Shown: positions 15,807 to 22,853 of the stretch, one piece after another
Layout: the number at the start of each line of letters is the position of its first letter
Position numbering within the stretch: the first letter of the stretch is position 1
NCBI RefSeq assembly: GCF_003711225.1
Contig: NZ_CP031030.1
Location: 1,860,001-1,924,000, forward strand
Length of the DNA: 64,000 nucleotides
DNA from: Runella sp. SP2
GTDB taxonomy: Bacteria; Bacteroidota; Bacteroidia; Cytophagales; Spirosomataceae
Direction of reading: 5' to 3'
Program-made: the position numbers and the translations under genes
The notes under the pieces: model-generated
Database searches by the model: none
What the model was told of the DNA's origin: nothing
The model's input: the letters and a program-made list of their open reading frames with translations, nothing else

Positions 15807-16091
15807 TTACAATGAAAGCGAATCCTTGAGTTGCAGTCTTGCTTTTTCTTTGGCTTCGAAGCTCAATTGACTTTCCCATTTTACAAAAAAAGGTTGTTCT
15901 AATTGTGCTTCGCGATAATTGTCAGGAATCATGATAGGAACCCCGTGGATAATGGGATACAGTCGGTTACAAGTTGGGCAAGTCAGTAATCCTTCGTGAA
16001 TAAGGTCTGGTTCTTTTTCAGTAAAAACTTGTAAATGAAGGTCGCTTTTATCAAAAGGGCAACACAGTTTATTTAAAAAACTCTTGTTCAT
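15807..16091 (-). CDS. Trm112-like zinc-ribbon protein
   Basis: A 94-residue protein of the Trm112/UPF0434 type. Zinc-ribbon ligands appear as LCCPFDKSDL (Cys10/Cys11, with Asp14 where a second cysteine is often found) and CPTCNRLYPI (Cys38, Cys41), followed by the family signature GVPIMIPDN. Eukaryotic Trm112 is a small activator that holds several methyltransferases in active form; bacterial relatives are less well known. It is the last gene of the TPP-riboswitch operon, overlapping the ThiE-like gene by 23 bases. Because the first gene of the operon is a SAM methyltransferase, a role as its partner is a reasonable inference. Confidence 0.85.
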   Translation of the reverse strand: MNKSFLNKLCCPFDKSDLHLQVFTEKEPDLIHEGLLTCPTCNRLYPIIHGVPIMIPDNYREAQLEQPFFVKWESQLSFEAKEKARLQLKDSLSL

Positions 16092-16707
16092 ACGTGGATT
16101 GATTTAAACGTTGGGAATAGATTAAAACAGCTTCGGCAGGGTTAGACGTCCCCATAATGGCCGAAACCAAGGCGATTCCATCGAAGGGCAAAGATTGCAA
16201 GCTCGGCAAGGTTAACTCATTGATTCCCCCTGCCAAAAATACCTTTCCTTGGTAAAATTGACGGGTATTTTGGATGGTTTCGGGAGTGACTAGCTCGCAA
16301 CTTGTACTTGTTTTGGACGGAAAAACGGAGCAATAAGAAATATAATCAAGAGAATGTCGTTGAGCCCATTGTAATTCTTCAACGCGGTTCGAACAGGTCA
16401 TTCCCCACAGTAAATCGGGGCGCTGTTTTTTTAAGGCTGGTAGTTTTTCGTTGGGTTTATCAAGGTGAATTCCCTCGAAACACCTCCATTTTAGATACGC
16501 CAATCCTTCATTCAAAAACAAAGGCACATGAGCTGCTCGGGTCAATTCGTGCACTTGCTGAATCACAGACAAGGGGTTAGCTATACCCCGCCAATGGTTC
16601 CAAAGCTGTACAGCAAACAGGCCTCCTCGCAGCGCTTGCTCAATTTTTTGGAGCAAAAGCGGTGTTTCGAGGCTTGGGTCGGCGATTAGATAGATGCTTT
16701 TTTTCAT
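16069..16707 (-). CDS. ThiE/TenI-like TIM-barrel protein with altered active site
   Basis: A 212-residue protein with the fold pattern of thiamine-phosphate synthase. Retained are FAVQLW (Gln34), FLNEG (Asn66), the phosphate-binding LAGGINELTLPSL and GIALVSAIMG near the end. However, the ThiE motif Q-x-R-x-K, which holds the pyrimidine pyrophosphate, reads Q-L-W-N-H here (Trp36, His38), the Asp after Asn is Glu67, and the usual PTxTK loop is FPSKTSTS. From memory of the B. subtilis enzyme these are catalytic positions, so normal TMP synthase activity is doubtful; a TenI-like or new role is possible. It overlaps its upstream neighbour by 4 bases (ATGA) and is under the TPP riboswitch. Confidence 0.82.
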   Translation of the reverse strand: MKKSIYLIADPSLETPLLLQKIEQALRGGLFAVQLWNHWRGIANPLSVIQQVHELTRAAHVPLFLNEGLAYLKWRCFEGIHLDKPNEKLPALKKQRPDLLWGMTCSNRVEELQWAQRHSLDYISYCSVFPSKTSTSCELVTPETIQNTRQFYQGKVFLAGGINELTLPSLQSLPFDGIALVSAIMGTSNPAEAVLIYSQRLNQSTYEQEFFK

Positions 16708-17759
16708 TTCCAGCCTTTTTTAAATGCCCCAAAAAAAGCTGCCCAATACGGGTCTGTTTCAAAATAAGGCAAAGGTTTTCTTTGGCCGTCCTCGATGATA
16801 ACATGCCCATCAGACGATTCCACAAATTTCCCGATGACGGTTGCGGGTAGCCCCTGTTCTGCCAAAGTATGAACTAACGTCTGCTCATGCGCAGGGTTTA
16901 CCGAGAGAATCATCGACCCTGCACCAATACAATAGCGTGGGTCAAGCCCAAACAGGTCGCAAACGCCTTTTTCTACAGCAGTTCGAGGAATTTTTTCATC
17001 GTCCACCTCCACCCCAAGCCCACTCGCTACCGACATTTCAAACACTGCTCCCAGCACTCCTCCCTCGGTGACGTCGTGCATGGCGTTGACAACTCGCTGT
17101 TTTTCATTGAGTTGTCGAACTATTTCCGCTTCTTTCAGAACCGAGGTTTGGTAAAACAATTCGCTGGCTTCCAGGGCTATTTCTGTGCCCAATCGATGTT
17201 TAACCGTTTCGGGGAAAGACAAGGCTAAAATCGCCACCGACGACATCGCGCACTGTTTGGTCATCACAATCAAATCTCCTACTTGCGCGTTGTTGGAGGC
17301 CAATATTTTATCTTTAGGAGCAATCGTTATCATCGTTCCACCGCCCGAAATGGTCGAGTTTTGTCCTTCAATACTCCCCGTATGGCCTCCCGTAATGGCC
17401 ACGCCAATTTGCTGGCAAAAGTGGTCGATGTGCTGCCAATATTCTTGAAACTGAGCGTCGGTAATGCTGGTAGGGAGGTTCAACACTGTTTGCAAGTACT
17501 GGGGCGAAAAACTCGTCGTGGCAATGTCATTGGCCATCAAATGCACCGACAACCACGCCGATTCTTGTAGTCCCAAGGTCGGGATAAGGCTGAGGGGGTC
17601 GCTCGTAAGCGCTATTGCTCGGCCGTCTAGCAAATCAATCAATGCCACGTCCACCCCAAAATTTGGCCCCACGAGCACTTCTTTTCTCCGAAAACCACTG
17701 TTGGGTAAAATGACTTGTTTGAAATATTCTTCGTTGATTTTGCCCGCGTTTTCCATCAT
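16704..17759 (-). CDS. AIR synthase-related protein (PurM/HypE/ThiL superfamily)
   Basis: A 351-residue ATP-binding protein of the PurM superfamily, whose members phosphorylate or dehydrate amide and phosphate groups using ATP. Visible blocks: GVDVALIDLLDG near the N-terminus (in the place of the metal/ATP aspartates), GITGGHTGS-like AITGGHTGSIEG near residue 120, GDLIVMTKQ at the start of the C-terminal domain, and MHDVTEGGVLGAVFEM near 222. It lacks the C-terminal PRIC cysteine of HypE, so it is not a hydrogenase maturation protein. Being between a methyltransferase and a ThiE-like protein under TPP control, it is likely to act in thiamine-related chemistry, like ThiL, but with a different substrate. 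Start and upstream stop overlap in TAATG. Confidence 0.85.
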   Translation of the reverse strand: MMENAGKINEEYFKQVILPNSGFRRKEVLVGPNFGVDVALIDLLDGRAIALTSDPLSLIPTLGLQESAWLSVHLMANDIATTSFSPQYLQTVLNLPTSITDAQFQEYWQHIDHFCQQIGVAITGGHTGSIEGQNSTISGGGTMITIAPKDKILASNNAQVGDLIVMTKQCAMSSVAILALSFPETVKHRLGTEIALEASELFYQTSVLKEAEIVRQLNEKQRVVNAMHDVTEGGVLGAVFEMSVASGLGVEVDDEKIPRTAVEKGVCDLFGLDPRYCIGAGSMILSVNPAHEQTLVHTLAEQGLPATVIGKFVESSDGHVIIEDGQRKPLPYFETDPYWAAFFGAFKKGWK

Positions 17760-18484
17760 TATACATCATTGAATTTGACAAATAAACCGAAGAAATCACC
17801 GTACGGAACGTGCCATTCTTGCACAGGAAACCACTCAGGAAGCCCCGTAGCTTGCCATTCGATGCTGTAGCTTCTGCCTTCAAGGGCCTCGTGGATTTTT
17901 TTGGTAAGCAGGGTAGGGGTGTAAAACGTTGCTGTAACGTAAAAGGGATTTTTGCCAAAAGCTTCTTGCACCCGTCGGCGGACAACTTTGGGCGAATTGC
18001 GGTTCATCATGCCAAACGCAATCCCGTATTTGGCCACGCGCGCCGCTTCACGGATTACCTGCACGGGGTCGCGGTAGTATTCAAAAGTCGTGATAAATGC
18101 GAGGCAATCGAAGGTGTGGTTTTTGAAGGGCATAAAATGGGAGTCGGCCCACACCAAATTTCCCCCAAAAAGGTGTACAGCTTGCCCGAGCATAAAGGGC
18201 GAAATGTCACCCCCTGCGGCTTCAATACCAATTTCTTTCCACCAACGGGTAAAACGCCCCGTTCCGCAGCCAAATTCGAGCAAGGTTTTGATGCGTGGGT
18301 CGGAGGTGACAAACCGCCCCATTATTTTCTTTTGCCAAACTTCGGCACGCTTGTAGCGACCTTCGTACCAAAGTTCGTAGGTGTCGGTGTGTTCGCGGTT
18401 AAAAAACCATTCTTTGCGGCCTTGCCAGTTGCGCAGCGGAGGATTGACAAGACTTTTTTCGCTCAATTGAAGTTCTTCATTCAT
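17759..18484 (-). CDS. Class I SAM-dependent methyltransferase
   Basis: A 241-residue methyltransferase; the SAM-binding motif I is LLEFGCGTGRFTRWW at about 68-82 and motif II the acidic strand EAAGGDISPFML, with FDCLAFITTFEYYRDP in the motif IV/post region, as in Methyltransf_11 proteins. The long N-terminal extension rich in Trp and Tyr (RNWQGRKEWFFNREHTDTYE) may shape substrate binding. It is the first gene of the four-gene operon, its ATG only 13 bases after a terminator hairpin that belongs to the TPP riboswitch. Substrate unknown: context suggests a thiamine precursor, breakdown product or analogue. Confidence 0.9.
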   Translation of the reverse strand: MNEELQLSEKSLVNPPLRNWQGRKEWFFNREHTDTYELWYEGRYKRAEVWQKKIMGRFVTSDPRIKTLLEFGCGTGRFTRWWKEIGIEAAGGDISPFMLGQAVHLFGGNLVWADSHFMPFKNHTFDCLAFITTFEYYRDPVQVIREAARVAKYGIAFGMMNRNSPKVVRRRVQEAFGKNPFYVTATFYTPTLLTKKIHEALEGRSYSIEWQATGLPEWFPVQEWHVPYGDFFGLFVKFNDV

Positions 18485-18496
18485 ACGAGTTGGATT

Positions 18497-18542
18497 AAAA
18501 AATAAAACCTCATTTCTGCACCGAATGCTCGAAATGAGGTTT
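18497..18542 (-). terminator. Attenuator terminator of the TPP riboswitch
   Basis: Perfect 12-bp arms AAACCTCATTTC and GAAATGAGGTTT around a 14-base loop, followed on the minus strand by a U-rich run (TTATTTTTT). It lies between the TPP aptamer and the methyltransferase ATG, so it is the likely OFF structure: thiamine pyrophosphate binding should favour it. Confidence 0.85.
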
Positions 18543-18602
18543 CAAAACAAGTATGAATAAACCCCGCTTATTGTGGGTTACTTCTCCTACGTCTTTTGTC
18601 TC

Positions 18603-18675
18603 CTGCATTCCTACGCTGGTACTAACCAGTTCAGGTTCTCGGGTATCATCTCAGCTTTTTACAGCACCCCGTGCA
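18603..18675 (-). ncRNA. TPP (THI-box) riboswitch aptamer
   Basis: Read on the minus strand, the order of conserved pieces is GGGGTGCTG, CTGAGATGATACCC (18641-18654), GAACCTGAACTGG (18626-18638), TAGTACCAGCGTAGG and AATGCAG. These are the universally conserved TPP-binding parts of the THI element. A TACTTTTG promoter element sits 14 bases upstream and an intrinsic terminator 60 bases downstream, which gives a complete transcription-attenuation riboswitch for the operon at 15807-18484. Confidence 0.95.
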
Positions 18676-18688
18676 TGAAATATGAACA

Positions 18689-18696
18689 CAAAAGTA
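18689..18696 (-). promoter_or_regulatory. TAnnTTTG promoter element of the TPP-riboswitch operon
   Basis: TACTTTTG on the minus strand directly upstream of the aptamer; transcription would start near 18683, just before the first aptamer stem. Confidence 0.65.
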
Positions 18697-18740
18697 GGGA
18701 GGAATTTGAAAGATTCAACAGTTTGGCAAAAATAGTTGAA

Positions 18741-19241
18741 CTACGCGCCCATCTCGTCGGCACTTGGGCCATAGACGCCTGGAATCGGAATATTAAGCAA
18801 ACGAAGATAGACGCCCAACTGCGCACGGTGGTGAATCATTTGGCCAAAAGTATGACGAATGGTTTCGTACTTACTGATGTCCATATATACCACATCGCCA
18901 TTTTTTAACTGCCAACGCTCTTCAAGCATGGCATCTTCATTTTGGGCAAAATGAGCTTTTGCTTCTGCCAAGTTTTTATCAAAATAGGCAACGAGTTCTT
19001 CACCGCCATTGCAATGATGTGGGTTGTAGGGGTTTTTGGCAAAATCCAATTCGTCTGTAGTGAAAGCCAATGTTATCCACGTTGGTAAATCCGCTACGTG
19101 TTCTCCCAATTCCTTCAAGGGCATACTCTTAGCGTGTGGTTTCCAGTCGCCTTTGTCGGCAGGAACAAGTGCCAACATTTTGCGAGTACCGATACTTTCA
19201 TCTTCTAATTCGGCCAGCAATAAATTAAGTAATGTTTTCAT
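18741..19241 (-). CDS. DinB-family protein
   Basis: A 166-residue four-helix-bundle protein of the DinB/DUF664-like superfamily, which includes metal-binding thiol transferases. The ATG at 19241 (MKTLLNLLLAELEDE) is preferred to the longer frame. The typical histidines are found in KELGEHVADLP and in YETIRHTFGQMIHHRAQLGV near the C-terminus, the usual three-His metal site. DinB proteins in this phylum are common, mostly uncharacterised, and may use bacillithiol. It precedes the TPP operon on the same strand but is separated by that operon's promoter. Confidence 0.88.
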   Translation of the reverse strand: MKTLLNLLLAELEDESIGTRKMLALVPADKGDWKPHAKSMPLKELGEHVADLPTWITLAFTTDELDFAKNPYNPHHCNGGEELVAYFDKNLAEAKAHFAQNEDAMLEERWQLKNGDVVYMDISKYETIRHTFGQMIHHRAQLGVYLRLLNIPIPGVYGPSADEMGA

Positions 19242-19414
19242 GGTTGTTGTGTTTTTTTGGTAAACTTTCTTTTTGTTTTTTGAACAACACAAAGGTCGGG
19301 ACAGCGTATGACAGCCCTATGTCAGTAGCTTTTTTAGGGGCACAGTTTAAACTTTCAGCTTGTCTTCACATCTAACCCGCAACACCTTCACCATTAAACA
19401 GTCTTTCAACTTCC

Positions 19415-20332
19415 ATGAAAACTTTATCTATTATTTTGGGGATTTCTCTCGTTTTTGCCCTTAGTTGCCAGCCCACACAGCCCGCTGAGCCTACCCTTCG
19501 TCGCACCGAAGGGACATTGACCGTAGATGGCCGAAACCGCTTTTATTTAATTAATCTTCCTCCCAATTACGACCAATCCAACGACGTTCCGTTAGTCATT
19601 GCACTTCACGGGGGAGGTGGAAAAGGCTCGCAGATGGAAAGTGATTATTTATTGACGGAAAAAGCCAACGCCGCTCAATTTGCCATTGTCTATCCTGATG
19701 GCGTACAGAGTGACGGGATTTTGGGTGCTCGTACGTGGAATGCTGGCACGTGCTGCGACTACGCCGTAGAGCAAAACATCGACGACGTTAAATTCATCCG
19801 CGTTTTGATTGATGAATTGATAAAAAAATATCCCAACATCAACCCCAAAAAAGTCTATGCAACAGGTATGTCCAACGGTGCCATGATGTGTTACCGCCTT
19901 GCTTGTGAGCTTTCCACCAAAATTGCTGCCATTGCTCCCGTGGCAGGGACGTATGCAGTGACGACTGCTTGCCAACCTACCCGCCCCGTTCCGATTTTGC
20001 ACATTCATTCCAAGCTAGACGCCAAAGTCCCCTACGAAGGTGGCACGGGAATTTTTGGGTATTACTTCCCGCCCGTCGCCGACGGTCTTGCGACTTGGGT
20101 AAAAAATGACGGTTGCGCTTCAACTAGCAAAACGGTCAGCATTTTTCCCAACTATACGCTCACTAAATGGAATAATTGTACCAATAGCACCATTGAGTTT
20201 TATTTTACCAACGACGGGGGACATTCCTGGCCTGGGGGTGTCAAAAGTCGCGTCGCCGCCGATGACCCTTCCACCGCCATCAACGCCAATGATGTCATTT
20301 GGGAATTCTTTCAACGTTACCAATTGCCGTGA
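19415..20332 (+). CDS. Secreted LpqC/PHB-depolymerase-like esterase lipoprotein
   Basis: An exported alpha/beta-hydrolase of 305 residues with lipobox ALSC (Cys18). The oxyanion loop IALHGGGGKGSQME, the nucleophile GMSNGAMM (Ser153), an aspartate-bearing strand (LHIHSKLDAKVPYEGG) and the histidine in GGHSWPGG form the catalytic triad of the LpqC family, which includes poly(3-hydroxybutyrate) depolymerases and feruloyl esterases. Paired cysteines in TCCDYA suggest a disulfide. The natural substrate is probably an acetylated or feruloylated polysaccharide or a polyester; this cannot be decided. It has its own upstream region and is divergent from dinB. Confidence 0.9.
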   Translation: MKTLSIILGISLVFALSCQPTQPAEPTLRRTEGTLTVDGRNRFYLINLPPNYDQSNDVPLVIALHGGGGKGSQMESDYLLTEKANAAQFAIVYPDGVQSDGILGARTWNAGTCCDYAVEQNIDDVKFIRVLIDELIKKYPNINPKKVYATGMSNGAMMCYRLACELSTKIAAIAPVAGTYAVTTACQPTRPVPILHIHSKLDAKVPYEGGTGIFGYYFPPVADGLATWVKNDGCASTSKTVSIFPNYTLTKWNNCTNSTIEFYFTNDGGHSWPGGVKSRVAADDPSTAINANDVIWEFFQRYQLP

Positions 20333-20418
20333 GGGCAAGGAGCAAAAGGCAAGGGGCAAAATGTGCAAAGGGCATGTGGCAAATTTGAACCTGCGGGGCT
20401 AAGATTCTTTTCGCTTCG

Positions 20419-21597
20419 TTAAATATACCGTAACCAGGTTTTGTGGGTATTTGCTTTTTTGTATTTCCCAAACCATCGGCACAACGGATACAGCGCTCCG
20501 ACAATCCCTATCCACACCAAATACACGCCCCAGAGTGGCAAGCCATTGGCGGCTTTGGGGCGACCAAAACTGAAACCAAATTCAAAGTCTTTGACCTCAA
20601 ATCCTTGCGCAAAAAGAATGGCAAACATGGTCAAATGGACGATGTACCAATGTAATAAGTAATAAAACATCGGAACTTTGCCGTAGGTAGTAAAAAAACG
20701 ACTGAGGGCGTTTTCTGTACTTTCAAAGCAGTACAAAAGCAAAAACATGGTTCCCAGCGTCATCAAATCATACAGAAGTGAAGGTGGATATTTGGTCACA
20801 TTGATGAAAGATAGGAACGTAAATAAGCTATCTTTTTGAACCGACCAAGGCTGCGGATCGAGTAAAATATTGGCAAAACGAAGCACCACAAAAGCAACTA
20901 GGGCTGCCCCTCCCAGTTTTAAAAAAATCTGTTTTCGTTGTTCAACGGGCTTTTTAAAATAACTTCCAGCGCCGTATCCTGCCAACATAATGCCCAGCCA
21001 AGGAATGAGAGGATAACCCATAATCAGCGTTTTAGAAGCAGGCAATGGCAAGGCAGTTACCGAAAATATAGGCGTCAAAATAGTTCGTAATACCGAACCT
21101 TCGGGCAAGGTTAAGAGCGCAAATGCCCCGTGAAGCACCATAATAGCCACACCTACAACGCCCAAAGTTGAAGCAGATACTCGGTGCAACAAACCTAGTA
21201 CGACGAAACTAAGCCCGATGGCTGCAATGACCTGAAACAGAAAGACATTGAAATGAATATCCCACCAAATACCAAAGGTAATAATGGTAAATTCTAGCAA
21301 CACCAGCCACAACCCCCGTTTGATTAAAAACAAGTGATTACCTTCCTTTTGGGAAGACAAAAAAGCCGACGTCCCTGCTAAAAACACAAAGATGGGTGCG
21401 CAAAAATGCGTAATCCATCGGGTCATAAAAATGGATGCGGTGGTGGTCGTTAAGTTGGTAGGGTCAAGGGTCTGAGAGGGAATGTGAATCAAATCTCGAA
21501 TGTGGTCGAGGGCCATAATGACCATCACAATGCCTCTTACGGTGTCAATAGAAGAGATACGTTTCATAAAATGGGCTAATTGGGTTGTTTGGGACAT
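20419..21597 (-). CDS. DUF1624 membrane protein (heparan-alpha-glucosaminide acyltransferase-like)
   Basis: A multispanning protein of 392 residues. The first segment RISSIDTVRGIVMVIMALDH is the signature of the DUF1624/HGSNAT acyltransferase-like group, and a histidine-bearing span THFCAPIFVFLAGTSAF follows. About ten membrane spans are visible. Eukaryotic relatives transfer acetyl groups across the lysosomal membrane; the bacterial substrate is unknown. The ATG at position 11 (MKRISSIDTV) is an alternative start. A strong inverted repeat separates it from the upstream dioxygenase gene, so it is probably transcribed alone. Confidence 0.88.
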   Translation of the reverse strand: MSQTTQLAHFMKRISSIDTVRGIVMVIMALDHIRDLIHIPSQTLDPTNLTTTTASIFMTRWITHFCAPIFVFLAGTSAFLSSQKEGNHLFLIKRGLWLVLLEFTIITFGIWWDIHFNVFLFQVIAAIGLSFVVLGLLHRVSASTLGVVGVAIMVLHGAFALLTLPEGSVLRTILTPIFSVTALPLPASKTLIMGYPLIPWLGIMLAGYGAGSYFKKPVEQRKQIFLKLGGAALVAFVVLRFANILLDPQPWSVQKDSLFTFLSFINVTKYPPSLLYDLMTLGTMFLLLYCFESTENALSRFFTTYGKVPMFYYLLHWYIVHLTMFAILFAQGFEVKDFEFGFSFGRPKAANGLPLWGVYLVWIGIVGALYPLCRWFGKYKKANTHKTWLRYI

Positions 21598-21614
21598 AAA
21601 GTCAAATGGGTATA

Positions 21615-21654
21615 AAAACTAATTGGCGGACACCATGTCCCGCCAATTAGTTTT
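21615..21654 (-). terminator. Inverted repeat, likely terminator of the dioxygenase gene
   Basis: Perfect 15-bp arms AAAACTAATTGGCGG and CCGCCAATTAGTTTT with a 10-base loop. The A/T-rich outer arms allow it to act as a bidirectional terminator. Confidence 0.7.
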
Positions 21655-21679
21655 AACTTTCTCAAAAACCCAATCCCTT

Positions 21680-22573
21680 CTAGCTCAGTACAAAACTCCG
21701 TTCACTAAAAGCGGGCAAGTTAGGTTTCCCTTCATAAAAATATCGTAGTTCGTCTTTAGGATCCATCAAACCAAGACTGTACAAAACAGGCACAAAGTGG
21801 TCGGGAGTGGGAGCCGCCAATTTTCCTAGTTTATGGCTTGTTTCGTACTTGATAATGTTTGAAACGTTTCGTTCACTAATCTGATTTTTTATCCATCCAT
21901 CATACTCTGCTTCCCAGCCAAATGGCGTCATGTCGCCCGACCGCATTTTGGGGCCAAGAATTTGAAGATTATGAATCAACGAGCCACTACCGATGATTAA
22001 AACACCCTTTTCGCGCAAGGATTTGAGTTGTTTGCCCAATTCATAGTGGTACTGAGGTGTTTCGTAGTAGCTAATACTCATCTGAAAGACAGGAATATTG
22101 GCATTGGGAAACAGGTGCATCAGCATAGGCCACGCGCCGTGGTCGAGTCCCCAATCGGTAGTTTCTTGCACTGAAGGAATAATTTTGGTCACCTCTTTCG
22201 CAATATCGGGCGCTCCATGTGCGTGGTATTTGGGGTCGTAGTAATGCTTAGGGAAACCGTAATAATCGTAGATTTGCTGTTGCTCGGGCGAAATATTCAC
22301 AAACGTACCCCTCGAACACCAGTGCGCCGAAACTACTAAGGCCGCTTTCACTTCGTATTTTTTCTGCAAATCAAGCCCCAATTCATACAACGCATTCCAA
22401 AAAGGGCGTTGTTCTTTCGATAAAGGGATGTCCATCGGGCTGCCGTGCGATGTAAACAACACGGGCATTCGGGTGCTTTGCGTGGGTAAAGTATCGGTAT
22501 ATTGTTTAAAACTGCTCAAGGTTCCCATGGCAGAAAGCGTTAGAAGTGATTGAATAAATTCCTTGCGTTCCAT
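21680..22573 (-). CDS. ygiD: LigB-type extradiol dioxygenase (4,5-DOPA dioxygenase family, YgiD-like)
   Basis: A 297-residue protein. After an N-terminal stretch resembling an export leader (MERKEFIQSLLTLSAMGTLS) the enzyme domain begins with PVLFTSHGSPMDIP, with the metal-ligand histidine of class III ring-cleaving dioxygenases, followed by ALVVSAHWCSRGTFVNISP, TTDWGLDHGAWPML and LIIGSGSLIHNLQ. YgiD of E. coli is a zinc/iron enzyme of this family cleaving L-DOPA in vitro. The N-terminal leader, if real, would place this version in the periplasm, which is unusual. The physiological substrate is not known. Confidence 0.9.
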   Translation of the reverse strand: MERKEFIQSLLTLSAMGTLSSFKQYTDTLPTQSTRMPVLFTSHGSPMDIPLSKEQRPFWNALYELGLDLQKKYEVKAALVVSAHWCSRGTFVNISPEQQQIYDYYGFPKHYYDPKYHAHGAPDIAKEVTKIIPSVQETTDWGLDHGAWPMLMHLFPNANIPVFQMSISYYETPQYHYELGKQLKSLREKGVLIIGSGSLIHNLQILGPKMRSGDMTPFGWEAEYDGWIKNQISERNVSNIIKYETSHKLGKLAAPTPDHFVPVLYSLGLMDPKDELRYFYEGKPNLPAFSERSFVLS

Positions 22574-22627
22574 CGTAGTAAGGTTTTCTTCCTTAAAATA
22601 ACGGTAATTTCTTTAAAAAACATGAAT

Positions 22628-22853
22628 CCGAGGTTTCTTTCGTGGCCGAGGTTTCTTTCGTGGCCGAGGTTTCTTTTGTGGCCGAGGTTTCTCAAAACCT
22701 CGGCTGTGCATTCGGTTATGATTAACCGAATGCACAGCGAAAAAATCAGTTTCGTAAGCGAGGTTTTGAGAAACCTCAAGCGTCGGTTGTGAGCAACCGA
22801 CGGCACCACAATGAGCAACTGACGGCACTACAATGAGCAACCGACGGCACTGC
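22628..22853. repeat. Cluster of tandem repeats and palindromes
   Basis: In order: three 18-bp tandem copies of CCGAGGTTTCTTTCGTGG (22628-22681; the third has one change); a palindrome with 9-bp arms CCGAGGTTT/AAACCTCGG and loop CTCA (22682-22703); a perfect 15-bp inverted repeat built on GCTGTGCATTCGGTT (22703-22738); GAGGTTTTGAGAAACCTC (22760-22777); 8-bp arms CGTCGGTT/AACCGACG with loop GTGAGC (22781-22802); and nearly three 22-bp tandem copies beginning GAGCAACCGACGGCAC (22791-22853). The last copy touches the stop of the QorB-like gene. Frames read through it are artefacts. Confidence 0.9.

Noticed and set aside
16704..17759. HypE (hydrogenase maturation) annotation
   Set aside because: The C-terminal PRIC cysteine needed for HypE chemistry is missing and no hyp or hydrogenase gene is near; the TPP riboswitch points elsewhere.
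22540..22840. Open frames encoding repeated NLGHER and RPRKKP peptides
   Set aside because: They are translations of the 18-bp tandem repeats and palindromes; period 18 is divisible by 3, so such frames stay open without selection.
22791..22853. 22-bp repeats as a possible CRISPR array
   Set aside because: The units are directly adjacent with no spacers, too short, and no cas genes are present.
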